Shown here one piece after another: positions 27,504-36,321 of a DNA stretch of 64,000 nucleotides. The notes beneath the pieces are model-generated. The model did not search any database, was not told where the DNA came from, and saw only the letters and a list, made by a program, of their open reading frames with translations. This DNA comes from Phenylobacterium immobile (ATCC 35973) (GTDB taxonomy: Bacteria; Pseudomonadota; Alphaproteobacteria; Caulobacterales; Caulobacteraceae): NCBI RefSeq assembly GCF_001375595.1, contig NZ_CVJQ01000001.1, positions 372,001-436,000 on the forward strand, given 5' to 3'. Within the stretch, counting starts at the first letter, position 1. Each line of letters opens with the position of its first letter. A program made the translations under genes and the position numbers.

Positions 27504-28660
27504 GGCCAGGTCGCGGTCGCCGCCGGAACCAGGCGGTACATCCGCAGGGTGTGGCGCACCCGGCCAGCCTCAAGTCCTGCCGCCGCGCCCTGTCCCAGGT
27601 AGAGATCGGCGCGCACCTCGCCCTTGATCGCCCCGCCGGTGTCGAGCCCCGTCACCATCCGCCGGTAGGCCGGAAACGCACCTGCGAGAATCGGCGCCTC
27701 CGCGTCGATCCAGAAGACTTCACCCAGCGTGTGCAACGACAGATCCACCGCCACAGCGCGGCCGGTGGGCAAGGGCACGCCCGCGGCGCCCGCCGGCTGA
27801 CGGCCGTCGTCCGGCGCAAGGCTGAAGAAGGCGTAGCGTGGATTGAGCCGCATGATCGCGTCAGCGTCGGGCCCGCGATGGGCCGCGAGCCACGCCCGGA
27901 TCGCCTCGCCGGAGGTGTTGTCGCGGTCCAGCAGGCCGCGATCACGCATGGCGTTGGCGACCCCCACAAAGGGACGGCCGTTGTTGGCGGCGTAAAGCGC
28001 CTTCATCCGGTGACCGTCCGCGAAGGTCAGCACCCCTGAGCCTTGGATCTGCAGGAAGAACAACTCCTCAGGGCGCATCCAGGCGACCGGCGGCTCCACC
28101 AGTGGCGAGGCCTCGATGGCGGCGCGCTCGGGATAGGGCGAGAGCGTCCCGCCCCGGCCAATCCGGCTGACCACCCCGTCGGCGACCTTCAGGTCCAGGG
28201 GCTTGGGGCGTACGGCGGCTGAGAACTCGGCGTTCGGCGTAAGCCGCGCCTCATATTCTGGCGCGAAATAGGCGGTCAGCACCCCTTCACCAGCTAGGCG
28301 ACGCGCGCGAAGACGGCTTTCCAGGAAGGCCTTGGCGTCGCGGTCTTCCAACGGGCTGAGCGCTCGCGCCTCGCGGCAGACCGGCGCCATTCCAGGCTCT
28401 CGGGACACGCTGCAAGTTTCGGCGAAGGCGCGCAGAGCCTCAGCATGATCTTCTTCGGCCCAGCCCTTCAGGGCCTCGAGCGGCAGTACCCGGCCAAGGT
28501 CAGGCTCCGCCGGCGGGGGAATTGGCGCAGGCGCGGGCGAAGGCGTCGGGCTTGGCGCGGGAACAGGAACTGGCGCTGGCCGCGGCGCTTCGCGCGGGCT
28601 CGCGCAGGCGGCGAGCAGGAGCAGGACGGCGAGCGCCCAATAGATCGGACGCCTGACCAA
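27500..28660 (-). CDS. mltA: Membrane-bound lytic murein transglycosylase A
   Basis: A 386-residue lipoprotein. A signal peptide ends in lipobox LLAAC (Cys19), followed by a Pro-rich linker of about 30 residues. MltA and 3D domains follow: YFAPEYEARLTP, FFLQIQGSGVLTFADG and the C-terminal LDTGGAIKGEVRADLYLG with the catalytic Asp. It cleaves peptidoglycan to anhydro-muropeptides at the outer membrane. It sits between timA and smr, an order common in alphaproteobacteria. Confidence 0.95.
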   Translation of the reverse strand: MVRRPIYWALAVLLLLAACASPREAPRPAPVPVPAPSPTPSPAPAPIPPPAEPDLGRVLPLEALKGWAEEDHAEALRAFAETCSVSREPGMAPVCREARALSPLEDRDAKAFLESRLRARRLAGEGVLTAYFAPEYEARLTPNAEFSAAVRPKPLDLKVADGVVSRIGRGGTLSPYPERAAIEASPLVEPPVAWMRPEELFFLQIQGSGVLTFADGHRMKALYAANNGRPFVGVANAMRDRGLLDRDNTSGEAIRAWLAAHRGPDADAIMRLNPRYAFFSLAPDDGRQPAGAAGVPLPTGRAVAVDLSLHTLGEVFWIDAEAPILAGAFPAYRRMVTGLDTGGAIKGEVRADLYLGQGAAAGLEAGRVRHTLRMYRLVPAATATWP

Positions 28661-28667
28661 GGGGATT

Positions 28668-29297
28668 TTAGGCCTCTGCGGCGGCGACGTGGACCAGGGT
28701 CCAGTTGGGATCGCGGACCTTCAGCGGACGCTCGAAGGTCCAGAGCTCGGCTGTGCGGCGATCGTCGACCGCCTCGCCCTCAGGCCCTTTTGAGCGGCTG
28801 CGGAACTCGGCAAGGAAGCGCACGGTCAGACGGGCGACGTCGCCGGAGGCGACTTCCGCCTTCTCCAGGTCGGCCCGCGGCGGATGCAGGAATTCAACGC
28901 GTTCAGTACGCTCTTCGCGTTCGCGCTCTGTGATGGCGGCCTCGAAGCCGTCCATCATCTGTGGCGACAACAGGTTGCGAAGCTGGGCGCGGTCGCCCTC
29001 GGCGAAGGCGCGCACGATCATCTCGTAGGCCTGCTTGGCGCCATAGAGGAAATGGCCCGCGTCGAAGCCTGGATCGCGGGCCTTCACGGCGGCCACGCCG
29101 GTCAGGGTCGCCGCGGCGACGGCCGCGCCTTCATCCTGCGGGCGTTCGGGCGCGCGGCTAGCGCTGGGCGCAGACTCTTGATCGGCGGCGGCCTGGTCTT
29201 CCGGCTGGCGACCGACCCGACGACCGAGCACGGCGTAGAGCTGGTAGAGCACGACGCCGGCGAGGCCCGCGAAAATGATCAGCTCCAAGGCTTGCAA
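28668..29297 (-). CDS. timA: TimA/Tim44-family membrane-associated protein
   Basis: A 209-residue protein with an N-terminal hydrophobic helix (LELIIFAGLAGVVLYQLYAVLG), a charged linker and a Tim44-like domain, as in FDAGHFLYGAKQAYEMIVRAFAEGDRAQL. Bacterial TimA is an inner-membrane protein of unclear role, related to mitochondrial Tim44. It is divergent from secB, its standard neighbour. Confidence 0.9.
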   Translation of the reverse strand: MQALELIIFAGLAGVVLYQLYAVLGRRVGRQPEDQAAADQESAPSASRAPERPQDEGAAVAAATLTGVAAVKARDPGFDAGHFLYGAKQAYEMIVRAFAEGDRAQLRNLLSPQMMDGFEAAITEREREERTERVEFLHPPRADLEKAEVASGDVARLTVRFLAEFRSRSKGPEGEAVDDRRTAELWTFERPLKVRDPNWTLVHVAAAEA

Positions 29298-29538
29298 GTC
29301 ATGTCCTTCACAACTCGGCCCGCTCTGTTCAGATATCGGGCCTTCGAACCTACCTATATAGGGCGCCAGGGCCGTCGCGTCAGGGGCCTCTGCGTCAGAG
29401 CCTCAACGCTCCAGGACCGCCGGGCGCCGGGGCGGCGTTGCATCGACCTGGGGCTCATGTTAGCCGAACCGGCCTGTCGGGCGCGAAATTCGCCTCCGCC
29501 CCGCGCCCCATCTACGGCCGAACACGGACCTCCACGCC

Positions 29539-30033
29539 ATGACCGACATCGACCCCGCGATCGAAGCCACCCTGGATGCTGCGCCCAGCATCCGCATCCT
29601 GGCGCAGTTTGTCCGCGACTTCTCTTTCGAGAACCCCCGCGCTCCGGACTCACTGCGCGCCGGCGCAGGCCAGCCGCAGATCGACATCGGCGTCGAGATG
29701 AACGCCAAAGGCCGTGAAGATGGCCTGTTCGAAGTCGACCTGAAGCTGTCGGCCAAAGCCAACCGGCCGGAGGGCGCCGTCTTCGTTGTCGAGTTGCTGT
29801 ACGGGGGCGTCTTCGAAATCTCCGGTATCCCGGAAGCCGATATGGAAATGGTCTTACTGGTCGAGTGCCCGCGCTTTCTCTTCCCCTTCGCCCGCCGGAT
29901 GATCGCTGACGTCACCTCGGACGGCGGCTTCCCGCCCTTCATGCTGGACCCGATCGACTTCGCCGGGGTCTACGCCTCGCGCAAGGCAGAGGCCGGCATC
30001 GAAACCGGCAGCACGATCATGGGCAACGCCTAA
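29539..30033 (+). CDS. secB: Protein-export chaperone SecB
   Basis: A 164-residue SecB. The conserved core includes [40 protein letters not shown], and [27 protein letters not shown]. It keeps preproteins unfolded and hands them to SecA. It is divergent from timA and convergent with the quinone oxidoreductase gene. Confidence 0.97.
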   Translation: MTDIDPAIEATLDAAPSIRILAQFVRDFSFENPRAPDSLRAGAGQPQIDIGVEMNAKGREDGLFEVDLKLSAKANRPEGAVFVVELLYGGVFEISGIPEADMEMVLLVECPRFLFPFARRMIADVTSDGGFPPFMLDPIDFAGVYASRKAEAGIETGSTIMGNA

Positions 30034-30066
30034 AGCGGGACCCGGCGGGCTCGCCTGCGAGGCGGG

Positions 30067-31050
30067 TCAGTCTGGAACCAGAACGATGCGGCCCTTGACG
30101 CCGCCCGCGCCTAGCAGGGCGTGGGCTTCGCGCGCCGCGCCGATCGGCATGGTTTGGACATCAGGGGCCCTCAGGCCCTTCTCAGCGGCAAGGACGCCCA
30201 GGTCGGCCACGATTTCCTGCAGGCGTGGGCCGTCGAGCTCTTCGGACGCATAGCCGGTGACGATGAGCGGCTTGAGCAACTCCCAGGCGTTGAACGCCAC
30301 TTCGCCGCCGCCCATGGCGCCCACCAGGGACAGGACGCCATGTCGGCGAAGCGCCGCGACACAGGGGCCGAACTGCACGCCGCCCACCGAGTCCAGCACC
30401 CCGTCGACGCTGCCCGTGGGGATTTGTGGCGCCGCGCCGCGGGGCGCTACCAAAACCTCGTCCGCGCCCAGGCTCTCAACATAGTCGCGGTGCTCGTCGC
30501 GGGTGACGAGGGCCAGCACGCTTGCGCCCTTGGCCTTGGCGATTGCGACGGCGGAGGAGCCGACGCCGCCAGCCGCACCGTTCACCAGCACACGCTTTCC
30601 CGCGAGATCGCCGATGCGGGCCAACCCCTCATAGGCGGTGGCTGCGCCCAAGCCGATGGCCGCCATCTCCACGGCGCTGAACACCGGCGGAACCGCGGCG
30701 AGACAGATCGCGTCAACAGTCACGAAGTCGGCGTAGCCGCCGGGCCGGCGCGCAGCCACGCCGCCCAGGCCCTGCATCATGGTCACCACGAGATCACCGA
30801 CCGCCCAGCCGGTCACGGCGGAGCCGACCTCCGATAGGACGCCGACAACCTCCACGCCGGGCGTGTATGGAAAGGGCGCCGGATTGAGGATCGGGCGGTA
30901 GCCCGCGCGGATGTCGAGATCAGTGTGATTGAGCGCCGCCGCCAGGGTCTGGATCCGGACCTCTTGTGGTCCGAGCGGCGCGAGTTCGACCGCAGAATAG
31001 GCCAAAACCTCCGGTCCGCCGTAGGCCTGCATCTGGATCGCGTTCGCCAT
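30067..31050 (-). CDS. Zinc-free medium-chain quinone oxidoreductase
   Basis: A 327-residue MDR-family NADPH-dependent reductase. The N-terminal GroES-like part contains PGVEVVGVLSEVGS, and the nucleotide fold is VLVNGAAGGVGSSAVAIAKAKGA. The zinc-binding Cys/His set of alcohol dehydrogenases is absent. The ATG at 31050 has GGAG eight bases before it; two earlier in-frame starts exist. The substrate is unknown. Confidence 0.85.
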   Translation of the reverse strand: MANAIQMQAYGGPEVLAYSAVELAPLGPQEVRIQTLAAALNHTDLDIRAGYRPILNPAPFPYTPGVEVVGVLSEVGSAVTGWAVGDLVVTMMQGLGGVAARRPGGYADFVTVDAICLAAVPPVFSAVEMAAIGLGAATAYEGLARIGDLAGKRVLVNGAAGGVGSSAVAIAKAKGASVLALVTRDEHRDYVESLGADEVLVAPRGAAPQIPTGSVDGVLDSVGGVQFGPCVAALRRHGVLSLVGAMGGGEVAFNAWELLKPLIVTGYASEELDGPRLQEIVADLGVLAAEKGLRAPDVQTMPIGAAREAHALLGAGGVKGRIVLVPD

Positions 31051-31100
31051 CGTCATCACTCCGCTTGAGGGGCGCGACCTTAGCTGTGCGTCCTAAAGGT

Positions 31101-31808
31101 TCAATCCAGCCCGTGCGGCGCCCAGAGGCTGTCGGCCTTGACGACATCGCGGATGAAAGCGGCGTGCGCTGCGCGTTCTTCCGGCGTTGATCGGGGCGCC
31201 AACGGCATGGGGCGCTGGCCGTAGATGGTCTGGGCGGACGCCGCCATGGCGTTGGACACCGCCGCCGTGGTGAGCTCCAGTCGGCGCTCGCGGCCGCCCT
31301 TCAGTTCCAGATAGACGGCCGCCAGCAACTTAGCGTCGACCAGAGCGCCGTGCTTCTCCCGTTCGCTCAGCGAGATTTTGAATCGCTTGCAAAGCGCGTC
31401 GAGAGAATTGTGCATCCCTGGGAAGCGCTGCTTGGCCAGACCGAGCGTATCGATCCACCGCCGTTCGGGCAGGGCGATGCGTTTGCAAAGCTCCAACTCG
31501 AAATTGACAAAGGTCCGGTCAAAGGCCGCGTTGTGGGCGATGATCGGTGCGTCTCCGACGAACTCGAGAAAGGCGTCCGCGACGTCCGGGTGTTCGAAGC
31601 GCGGCTTGCCGGTCAGGAAGGCCGCCGACAGACCATGCACTCGCTCGGCCTCGATCGGCATATCCCGGCAAGGGTCCACATAGGTGTGGAAGCTGCGACC
31701 CGTCGGGATGAAGTCCTCGATTTCGAGGCAGGCGATTTCCACCAGGCGGTGGCCGTGCTGCGGCTCAAAGCCGGTGGTCTCAGTATCGAGGACGATCTCG
31801 CGGGCCAT
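31101..31808 (-). CDS. dnaQ: DNA polymerase III epsilon subunit (3-5 proofreading exonuclease)
   Basis: A 235-residue DEDDh exonuclease. Exo I is VLDTETTGFEP near residue 6; Exo II is APIIAHNAAFDRTFVNFEL; Exo III contains HGALVDAKLLAAVYLEL. It forms the polymerase core with alpha and theta. It is last in the leftward run ppsR-maf-aroE-coaE-dnaQ, 30 bases after coaE. Confidence 0.96.
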   Translation of the reverse strand: MAREIVLDTETTGFEPQHGHRLVEIACLEIEDFIPTGRSFHTYVDPCRDMPIEAERVHGLSAAFLTGKPRFEHPDVADAFLEFVGDAPIIAHNAAFDRTFVNFELELCKRIALPERRWIDTLGLAKQRFPGMHNSLDALCKRFKISLSEREKHGALVDAKLLAAVYLELKGGRERRLELTTAAVSNAMAASAQTIYGQRPMPLAPRSTPEERAAHAAFIRDVVKADSLWAPHGLD

Positions 31809-31838
31809 GGCCTTTGATGCCGTGGTTCGTAGGCCGCT

Positions 31839-32426
31839 TCAAGCGTCGCTGCGGAGCGTCGCGACGATCTCGCGCACCGCGCGCCGGGCCGCGCCGAACC
31901 CATGGCCCGTGTCGATGACATAGTCGGCGCGGGCCTGCTTCTCGGCGTCTGGGACCTGTCGGGCCAGGATCGCCGCAAAGCGCTCGGGAGTCATGCCCGG
32001 TCGGGTGAGGACGCGGTGGCGCTGGACCTCCGCCGGCGCGGTGACGACCAGGATCTTGTCGACATCGCTCTCGCCGCCAGTCTCGAACAGCAGCGGAATG
32101 TCGAACACCACCAAGGGGACGGCGCCCACATTCTCGACGAAGGCCTGGCGATCGGCCGCCACGAGGGGGTGCACTATGGCGTTCAGCCGCCCGAGCGCCG
32201 CCGGATCGCCAAGCACCTGGGCGCTGAGTGTCGGCCGGTCGATGGCGCCTTGCTTCACAACACCGGGAAAGGCCGCGCCCACCGGTTCGACCGCCGCACC
32301 GCCTTTTGCGTAGAGCGCGTGGACGGCTGCGTCCGAGTCATGGACCGGGACGCCCTCGTCGCGGAACATCGTCGCCGTGGCCGACTTGCCCATACCGATG
32401 GAGCCGGTCAGGCCCAGTCTGATCAA
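31839..32426 (-). CDS. coaE: Dephospho-CoA kinase
   Basis: A 195-residue P-loop kinase that completes CoA synthesis. The P-loop is [15 protein letters not shown], with [14 protein letters not shown] downstream. The start is a TTG at 32426 overlapping the aroE stop (TTGA); the frame is open upstream but this gives the normal family N-terminus. Rare start plus overlap suggest translation depends on aroE. Confidence 0.92.
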   Translation of the reverse strand: MIRLGLTGSIGMGKSATATMFRDEGVPVHDSDAAVHALYAKGGAAVEPVGAAFPGVVKQGAIDRPTLSAQVLGDPAALGRLNAIVHPLVAADRQAFVENVGAVPLVVFDIPLLFETGGESDVDKILVVTAPAEVQRHRVLTRPGMTPERFAAILARQVPDAEKQARADYVIDTGHGFGAARRAVREIVATLRSDA

Positions 32427-33256
32427 CTGGCCGGCTCCAGCGCCGCCAGGCAAAGGCCGCGGACATCGACCGAAAGGTCCGGCGCCTGGCCGAAGAATGC
32501 CGCGAAAGAAGGGACAGCCTGGCGGATCAGCATCTCAAGGCCATCGACAGTCCGCAGACCAAGGTCGGCCGCCTGCGCGAGGAACGGGGTGATCAGCGGC
32601 TTGTAGACCATGTCCATAGCGACGGCGGCGCGGGGCGCGCGGTCGAGCGGAAAGTCAAAGCCAGGCTGTCCCGCCAGTCCGGCGGAGGTGGCGTTGACGA
32701 TCAGGCCCGCGTCGCTGATCAGGGCTGCGGCCTCGCCCAGGCTAAAGGCCCGCACCTTGGGGCCAAGCTCCGCAGCGATGGCCTCGGCGCGAGCCAAGGT
32801 GCGGTTGACGATGACAACGCTTGGCGCGCCAGCGGCGACCAGGGCGGCGGCGGCCCCCCGCGCAGCCCCGCCGGCGCCGAACATCAGGACCGGCGCCGCG
32901 GTGAGGTCAAAGCCAGGGGCCTGAGCCGCCACTGCGCCCAGCATCCCTTCACCATCGGTGTTGTCAGCGCAAATTCGGCCATCAGCGCCGAAGACAAGCA
33001 GGTTAGCGGCCCCCGCCAGAACCGCACGTGGGCTAGGCTCGTCCGCAAGGGCCAAGGCCTCTTCTTTGAACGGCAGGGTGACGTTGACCCCGCTCAGACC
33101 CTGCGCCTGCAGGCGATGGATTTCGGCAGGAAAGGCGCCGAGCGGGATCAATACGCGCTCGTAGGTCCCGTCCAGCGCTCCGGCCTTCAACCATGCGCCG
33201 TGGATCAAGGGGCTCAGGGAGTGGGCGATAGGATTACCGACAACCGCCGCCTTCAT
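32423..33256 (-). CDS. aroE: Shikimate dehydrogenase
   Basis: A 277-residue NADPH-dependent enzyme of aromatic amino-acid synthesis. The substrate site is [17 protein letters not shown], with [12 protein letters not shown] carrying the catalytic Lys, and [12 protein letters not shown]. The nucleotide loop is [17 protein letters not shown]. The ATG at 33256 overlaps the maf stop (ATGA); the longer frame to 33487 is a shadow. Confidence 0.95.
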   Translation of the reverse strand: MKAAVVGNPIAHSLSPLIHGAWLKAGALDGTYERVLIPLGAFPAEIHRLQAQGLSGVNVTLPFKEEALALADEPSPRAVLAGAANLLVFGADGRICADNTDGEGMLGAVAAQAPGFDLTAAPVLMFGAGGAARGAAAALVAAGAPSVVIVNRTLARAEAIAAELGPKVRAFSLGEAAALISDAGLIVNATSAGLAGQPGFDFPLDRAPRAAVAMDMVYKPLITPFLAQAADLGLRTVDGLEMLIRQAVPSFAAFFGQAPDLSVDVRGLCLAALEPAS

Positions 33257-33846
33257 GCCGCCAGAACCTTCTCGCCGCGCAGGAAGGTCATCAGCTCCAG
33301 CAGCGGCAGGCCCAGGATGGCGAAATAGTCGCCTTCGATGCTGGAGAAGAGCTGAGCGCCCAGGTCCTCCAACCGATAGCAACCGACCGAGCCCAGGGCG
33401 GCCTGGCCTTCGCGCGCCAGATAGTCGTCCAGAAAGGCGTCGGAGAAGTTTCGCATAGTCAACCGCGCTTCCGAGGTCCTGCGCCAAAGCACCATCCCAT
33501 CCTTGGCCACGCAGACCGCAGAATGCAGCAAATGGGTGCGGCCGCGGAGTGTATGAAGACGTATGCGTGCGGCCTCCAGCGTCTCGGCCTTGTCATAGAG
33601 CACGCCGTCGAGATCCAGAGTCTGGTCGGCGCCGATCACGTAGTCGGGGCGGGTCTGCGAAATCTTGACCGCCTTCAGTTCGGCGAGCGCCTCGGCGATT
33701 TCGCGCGGGCCTTCGCCAGCGGCAAGGCGCTCGGCCTTCACAGCCTCTTCATCGACCCCGGCGACATCGACCTGGAAGGGCACGCGCGCGCCGTCGAGCA
33801 CCGCCCGGCGCGCCATGCTCTTCGACGCGAGCACCAAGCCGGTCAC
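33253..33846 (-). CDS. maf: Maf-family nucleotide pyrophosphatase
   Basis: A 197-residue Maf/YhdE-like NTP pyrophosphatase. The conserved start is LVLASKSMARRAVLDGA, and the acidic centre VIGADQTLDLDGVLYDK. It hydrolyses non-canonical or dTTP/UTP-type nucleotides and is often found near aroE and coaE. GTG start, overlapping the ppsR stop (GTGA). Confidence 0.9.
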   Translation of the reverse strand: MTGLVLASKSMARRAVLDGARVPFQVDVAGVDEEAVKAERLAAGEGPREIAEALAELKAVKISQTRPDYVIGADQTLDLDGVLYDKAETLEAARIRLHTLRGRTHLLHSAVCVAKDGMVLWRRTSEARLTMRNFSDAFLDDYLAREGQAALGSVGCYRLEDLGAQLFSSIEGDYFAILGLPLLELMTFLRGEKVLAA

Positions 33847-34691
33847 CCGAGCACCTCGACCTGGCCATGGCCCTGGCTCAGGAGGTTCATGACAGCTGCG
33901 GCGGTTTCTTCGACCGAGCGGCGGGTCACGTCGATCACCGGCCAGCCGTGGCGTTCGAACAGGCGGCGGGCCTGAATGATCTCTTCGCGGACAGCGTCGG
34001 TGTCGATGTAGGTCGACTCCCGATCCTCATTCAGGCTGAGCAACCGGTTGCGACGGATCGACAGCAGCCGGTCAGGGGAGACCGTCAAGCCGACCACGAG
34101 CGCGTTCCGCAGAGTGAACAATTTCTCCGGCGGCTCGCTGCCGCGCACCAGGGGCACATTGGCGGCGCGCACGCCGCGGTGCGCCAGGTAGATGCTGGTG
34201 GGCGTCTTCGAGGTCCGCGACACGCCGACCAATACGACATCGGCCCGGTCGAGATCCTGGCCGCCCTGGCCGTCATCGTGGCCGATGGCGTAGTTCAGGG
34301 CGTCCATGCGGTTGAAGTAATCGTTGTCCAGCCGCAGGTGCGCGCCCACCCGCGTCGTGGTCGAGGCGCCGAGGTAGCGGGAGACCGCCGAGACCAGCGG
34401 GTCGAGGGCGGCCATGCAAGGCATGTCCATCCGCCGGCAGCCTTCCTCCAGGGCGCTTCGGAGCGTGCTGTCAACGATGGTGTGGATGACGATGCCCGGG
34501 GATTCTTCAATGTCGCGCAGGGCCCGGTCGAGTTGTCGCTGAGAGCGGACCAGAGCGTAGATATGCTCGATGGGCAGGACCTCATCGAAGCGGGCGCAGA
34601 CCGCGCGGGCCATGGCGTTCAGGGTCTCGCCAGTGGAGTCCGACACAAGATGCACGTGGAAATAGGTGGCGAGCCGGTTCTGATTGGTCAT
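33843..34691 (-). CDS. ppsR: Pyruvate phosphate dikinase/PEP synthase regulatory kinase (DUF299)
   Basis: A 282-residue bifunctional ADP-dependent kinase/Pi-dependent phosphorylase that switches PPDK or PpsA. The N-terminus is FHVHLVSDSTGETL, and the P-loop LVGVSRTSKTPTSIYLA. It is the first gene left of the putative origin. In Caulobacter a DUF299 gene borders Cori on the side opposite hemE, so position and product agree. It heads a chain of NTGA-overlapped genes. Confidence 0.93.
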   Translation of the reverse strand: MTNQNRLATYFHVHLVSDSTGETLNAMARAVCARFDEVLPIEHIYALVRSQRQLDRALRDIEESPGIVIHTIVDSTLRSALEEGCRRMDMPCMAALDPLVSAVSRYLGASTTTRVGAHLRLDNDYFNRMDALNYAIGHDDGQGGQDLDRADVVLVGVSRTSKTPTSIYLAHRGVRAANVPLVRGSEPPEKLFTLRNALVVGLTVSPDRLLSIRRNRLLSLNEDRESTYIDTDAVREEIIQARRLFERHGWPVIDVTRRSVEETAAAVMNLLSQGHGQVEVLG

Positions 34692-34750
34692 GAAAGCGTC
34701 GCGCCTCGCCTCTATCGGATCCCCGCCTCGAGATTCCTGGGGGCGGAAGG

Positions 34751-34759
34751 TGTGGATAC
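34751..34759 (-). promoter_or_regulatory. DnaA box (GTATCCACA)
   Basis: On the minus strand it matches TTATCCACA in eight of nine positions (first base differs). It is the strongest site on the ppsR side of the origin segment. Confidence 0.65.
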
Positions 34760-34850
34760 CTTTTAGCGAAGCCCGGGCGAATTGGGGATAGGCGGCGCTG
34801 ACAGACGGTCAAGCCATCGCTGCGAAGAAAGGCCGGGATAGAAGGGGGCG

Positions 34851-34865
34851 TTAACCCTTGGTTAA
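34851..34865 (+). promoter_or_regulatory. CtrA box 1 (TTAA-N7-TTAA)
   Basis: TTAACCCTTGGTTAA is a perfect match to the CtrA consensus. In Caulobacter, phosphorylated CtrA binds such sites at the origin and blocks replication in swarmer cells. It partly overlaps a weak DnaA-like site. Confidence 0.88.
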
Positions 34866-34959
34866 TCCACTGGCCTCGGCGACGTTGAACCGTCTTGAGG
34901 CCGTCTGAGGATCACCAGTCTCGATCTGGGATCGGCGCCGGCGATCTCCGCCGCAATGG

Positions 34960-34974
34960 TTAATCAATCCTTAA
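34960..34974 (+). promoter_or_regulatory. CtrA box 2 (TTAA-N7-TTAA)
   Basis: TTAATCAATCCTTAA is a second perfect CtrA consensus. Its centre AATCAATCCTTAA also nearly fits the IHF consensus (WATCAANNNNTTR, one position off), reminiscent of overlapping CtrA and IHF sites at Cori; the IHF part is weak. Confidence 0.88.
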
Positions 34975-35005
34975 GGGGTTCAGGCGGCTTGCCGATCGGT
35001 CCCCC

Positions 35006-35014
35006 TGATCCACA
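35006..35014 (+). promoter_or_regulatory. DnaA G-box (TGATCCACA)
   Basis: TGATCCACAG is identical to the moderate-affinity G-box form I recall from Caulobacter Cori. It lies 31 bases right of CtrA box 2. Confidence 0.75.
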
Positions 35015-35050
35015 GCCCGGTATGAAACTTTCCGCAAGGCTTGGACGGCC

Positions 35051-35059
35051 TGGGGACAA
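35051..35059 (-). promoter_or_regulatory. Weak DnaA-box-like site (TTGTCCCCA)
   Basis: Seven of nine positions match TTATCCACA on the minus strand. Support comes mostly from its place in the origin segment. Confidence 0.35.
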
Positions 35060-35097
35060 GGCGGGTATGGACGCTGCTGCGCGCGGCTTGTCCACCT

Positions 35098-35106
35098 CAT
35101 CGACAG
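35098..35106 (+). promoter_or_regulatory. Weak DnaA-box-like site (TTGTCCACC)
   Basis: Seven of nine positions match TTATCCACA, with the TCCAC core kept. It lies before the less GC-rich stretch near 35125-35165. Confidence 0.45.
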
Positions 35107-35226
35107 GGCCTGTCACCTCATCTTCAACGCTTCTACGAAGCTTACTTTCTGAAGAAGGAAGAAGGCTCGGCGACGGGTTTTCCGAGCGGGCTTGAGCCGC
35201 GGGTCGGAAGGCGGTTTAACCCGGTC

Positions 35227-36321
35227 ATGAGCGAGCTTTCTTTTCCGCCGGCTGGCGCCGCGCGTTCTTCGGACCAGCCGCGCCTGTTGCGGGTTTTGGC
35301 CGGAGAGGCGTTGGAGCGACCGCCGGTCTGGTTCATGCGCCAGGCGGGCCGGTCTCTGCCGGAGTACCGGGCGTTACGCACGAAGGCCGCCGACTTCATC
35401 GCCTTCTGCTACAATCCGGAGATGGCGGCCGAGGCGACGCTGCAGCCGATGCGGCGTTTCCCCTTAGACGCCGCCATTGTCTTCGCCGACATCCTGCTGA
35501 TCCCCCGCGCGCTTGGTCAGGAGGTCTGGTTCGCAGCCGGTGAGGGGCCGAGGCTGGGCGCCCTGCCGCCCCTCGAACAATTGGCCGACCAGATCGAGGC
35601 CTCCACCGGCCGCCTGGCCTCGATCGGTGAGACGCTTCAGCGGGTGCGCGACGAACTCGAATCTGATCGGGCGCTGATTGGTTTCGCCGGCGGGCCCTGG
35701 ACGGTGGCCACCTATATGATCGAAGGCCGGGGCTCGGATCGCAGCGGCGCGCGGGCCTACGCCTATGCGAACCCTGAAGCGCTGGACCGCCTGCTGGAGA
35801 TCCTGGTCGACGCGACAGCGCGTTATCTGGTGATGCAGGCTCGATCCGGCGCCCAGGTGTTGAAGCTGTTTGAGTCCTGGTCCGAAGGTCTCGCCGAGGA
35901 TGTCTTCCAGCGGATCGTCGTCGAGCCGCACAGAGCGATCATCGCCCAGGTGCGCGCCGCCGGCGTCGACACGCCGTTCATCGGCTTCCCGCGGGGCGCG
36001 GGCGCACTGGTGGAATCCTACGCCGCCCAGGTTCCCGTCCAGGCCGTGGCCTTGGACACTCAGGCGAGCGCGGTCATGGGCCAACGTATCCAGGCGGGCG
36101 GCCAGGCGATCCAGGGGGCGCTGGACAACCACCTGCTGCTGCTGGGCGGGGCGGCCTTGCCAAGACGGGTGGACGCCTTGCTTGAGCAATGGCGATCAGG
36201 CCCCTACATTTTCAATCTCGGCCACGGGGTGATGCCGGACACCCCGATCGCCCACATCGCCCAGGTGATTGAACAGGTGACGGGCAAGAAGGCCGCGAAC
36301 ACCTCGCCGACAGCGCCTTGA
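35227..36321 (+). CDS. hemE: Uroporphyrinogen decarboxylase
   Basis: A 364-residue enzyme that removes four carboxyls from uroporphyrinogen III. The signatures are PPVWFMRQAGRSLPEYR near residue 38 and IGFAGGPWTVATYMIEG. The ATG at 35227 is chosen; the frame is open 62 codons upstream into the origin, which is not plausible coding. In Caulobacter hemE transcription starts inside Cori and is tied to replication control, and CtrA box 2 is about 250 bases upstream here. Confidence 0.96.
   Translation: MSELSFPPAGAARSSDQPRLLRVLAGEALERPPVWFMRQAGRSLPEYRALRTKAADFIAFCYNPEMAAEATLQPMRRFPLDAAIVFADILLIPRALGQEVWFAAGEGPRLGALPPLEQLADQIEASTGRLASIGETLQRVRDELESDRALIGFAGGPWTVATYMIEGRGSDRSGARAYAYANPEALDRLLEILVDATARYLVMQARSGAQVLKLFESWSEGLAEDVFQRIVVEPHRAIIAQVRAAGVDTPFIGFPRGAGALVESYAAQVPVQAVALDTQASAVMGQRIQAGGQAIQGALDNHLLLLGGAALPRRVDALLEQWRSGPYIFNLGHGVMPDTPIAHIAQVIEQVTGKKAANTSPTAP

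Larger units (their letters stand above)
34692..35226. other. Putative chromosomal replication origin (Cori-like)
   Basis: A 535-base segment without genes between ppsR and hemE, the Caulobacter Cori position. It holds two perfect CtrA boxes (34851-34865, 34960-34974) and several DnaA-box-like sites (34751-34759, 35006-35014, 35051-35059, 35098-35106). A further weaker site, TAATCCACT, is at 34863-34871. One GANTC methylation site (GATTC, 34732-34736) is present. A purine-rich, less GC-rich patch lies around 35125-35165. It also must hold the hemE promoter. The designation is by synteny and motifs; no replication evidence is available. Confidence 0.85.
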
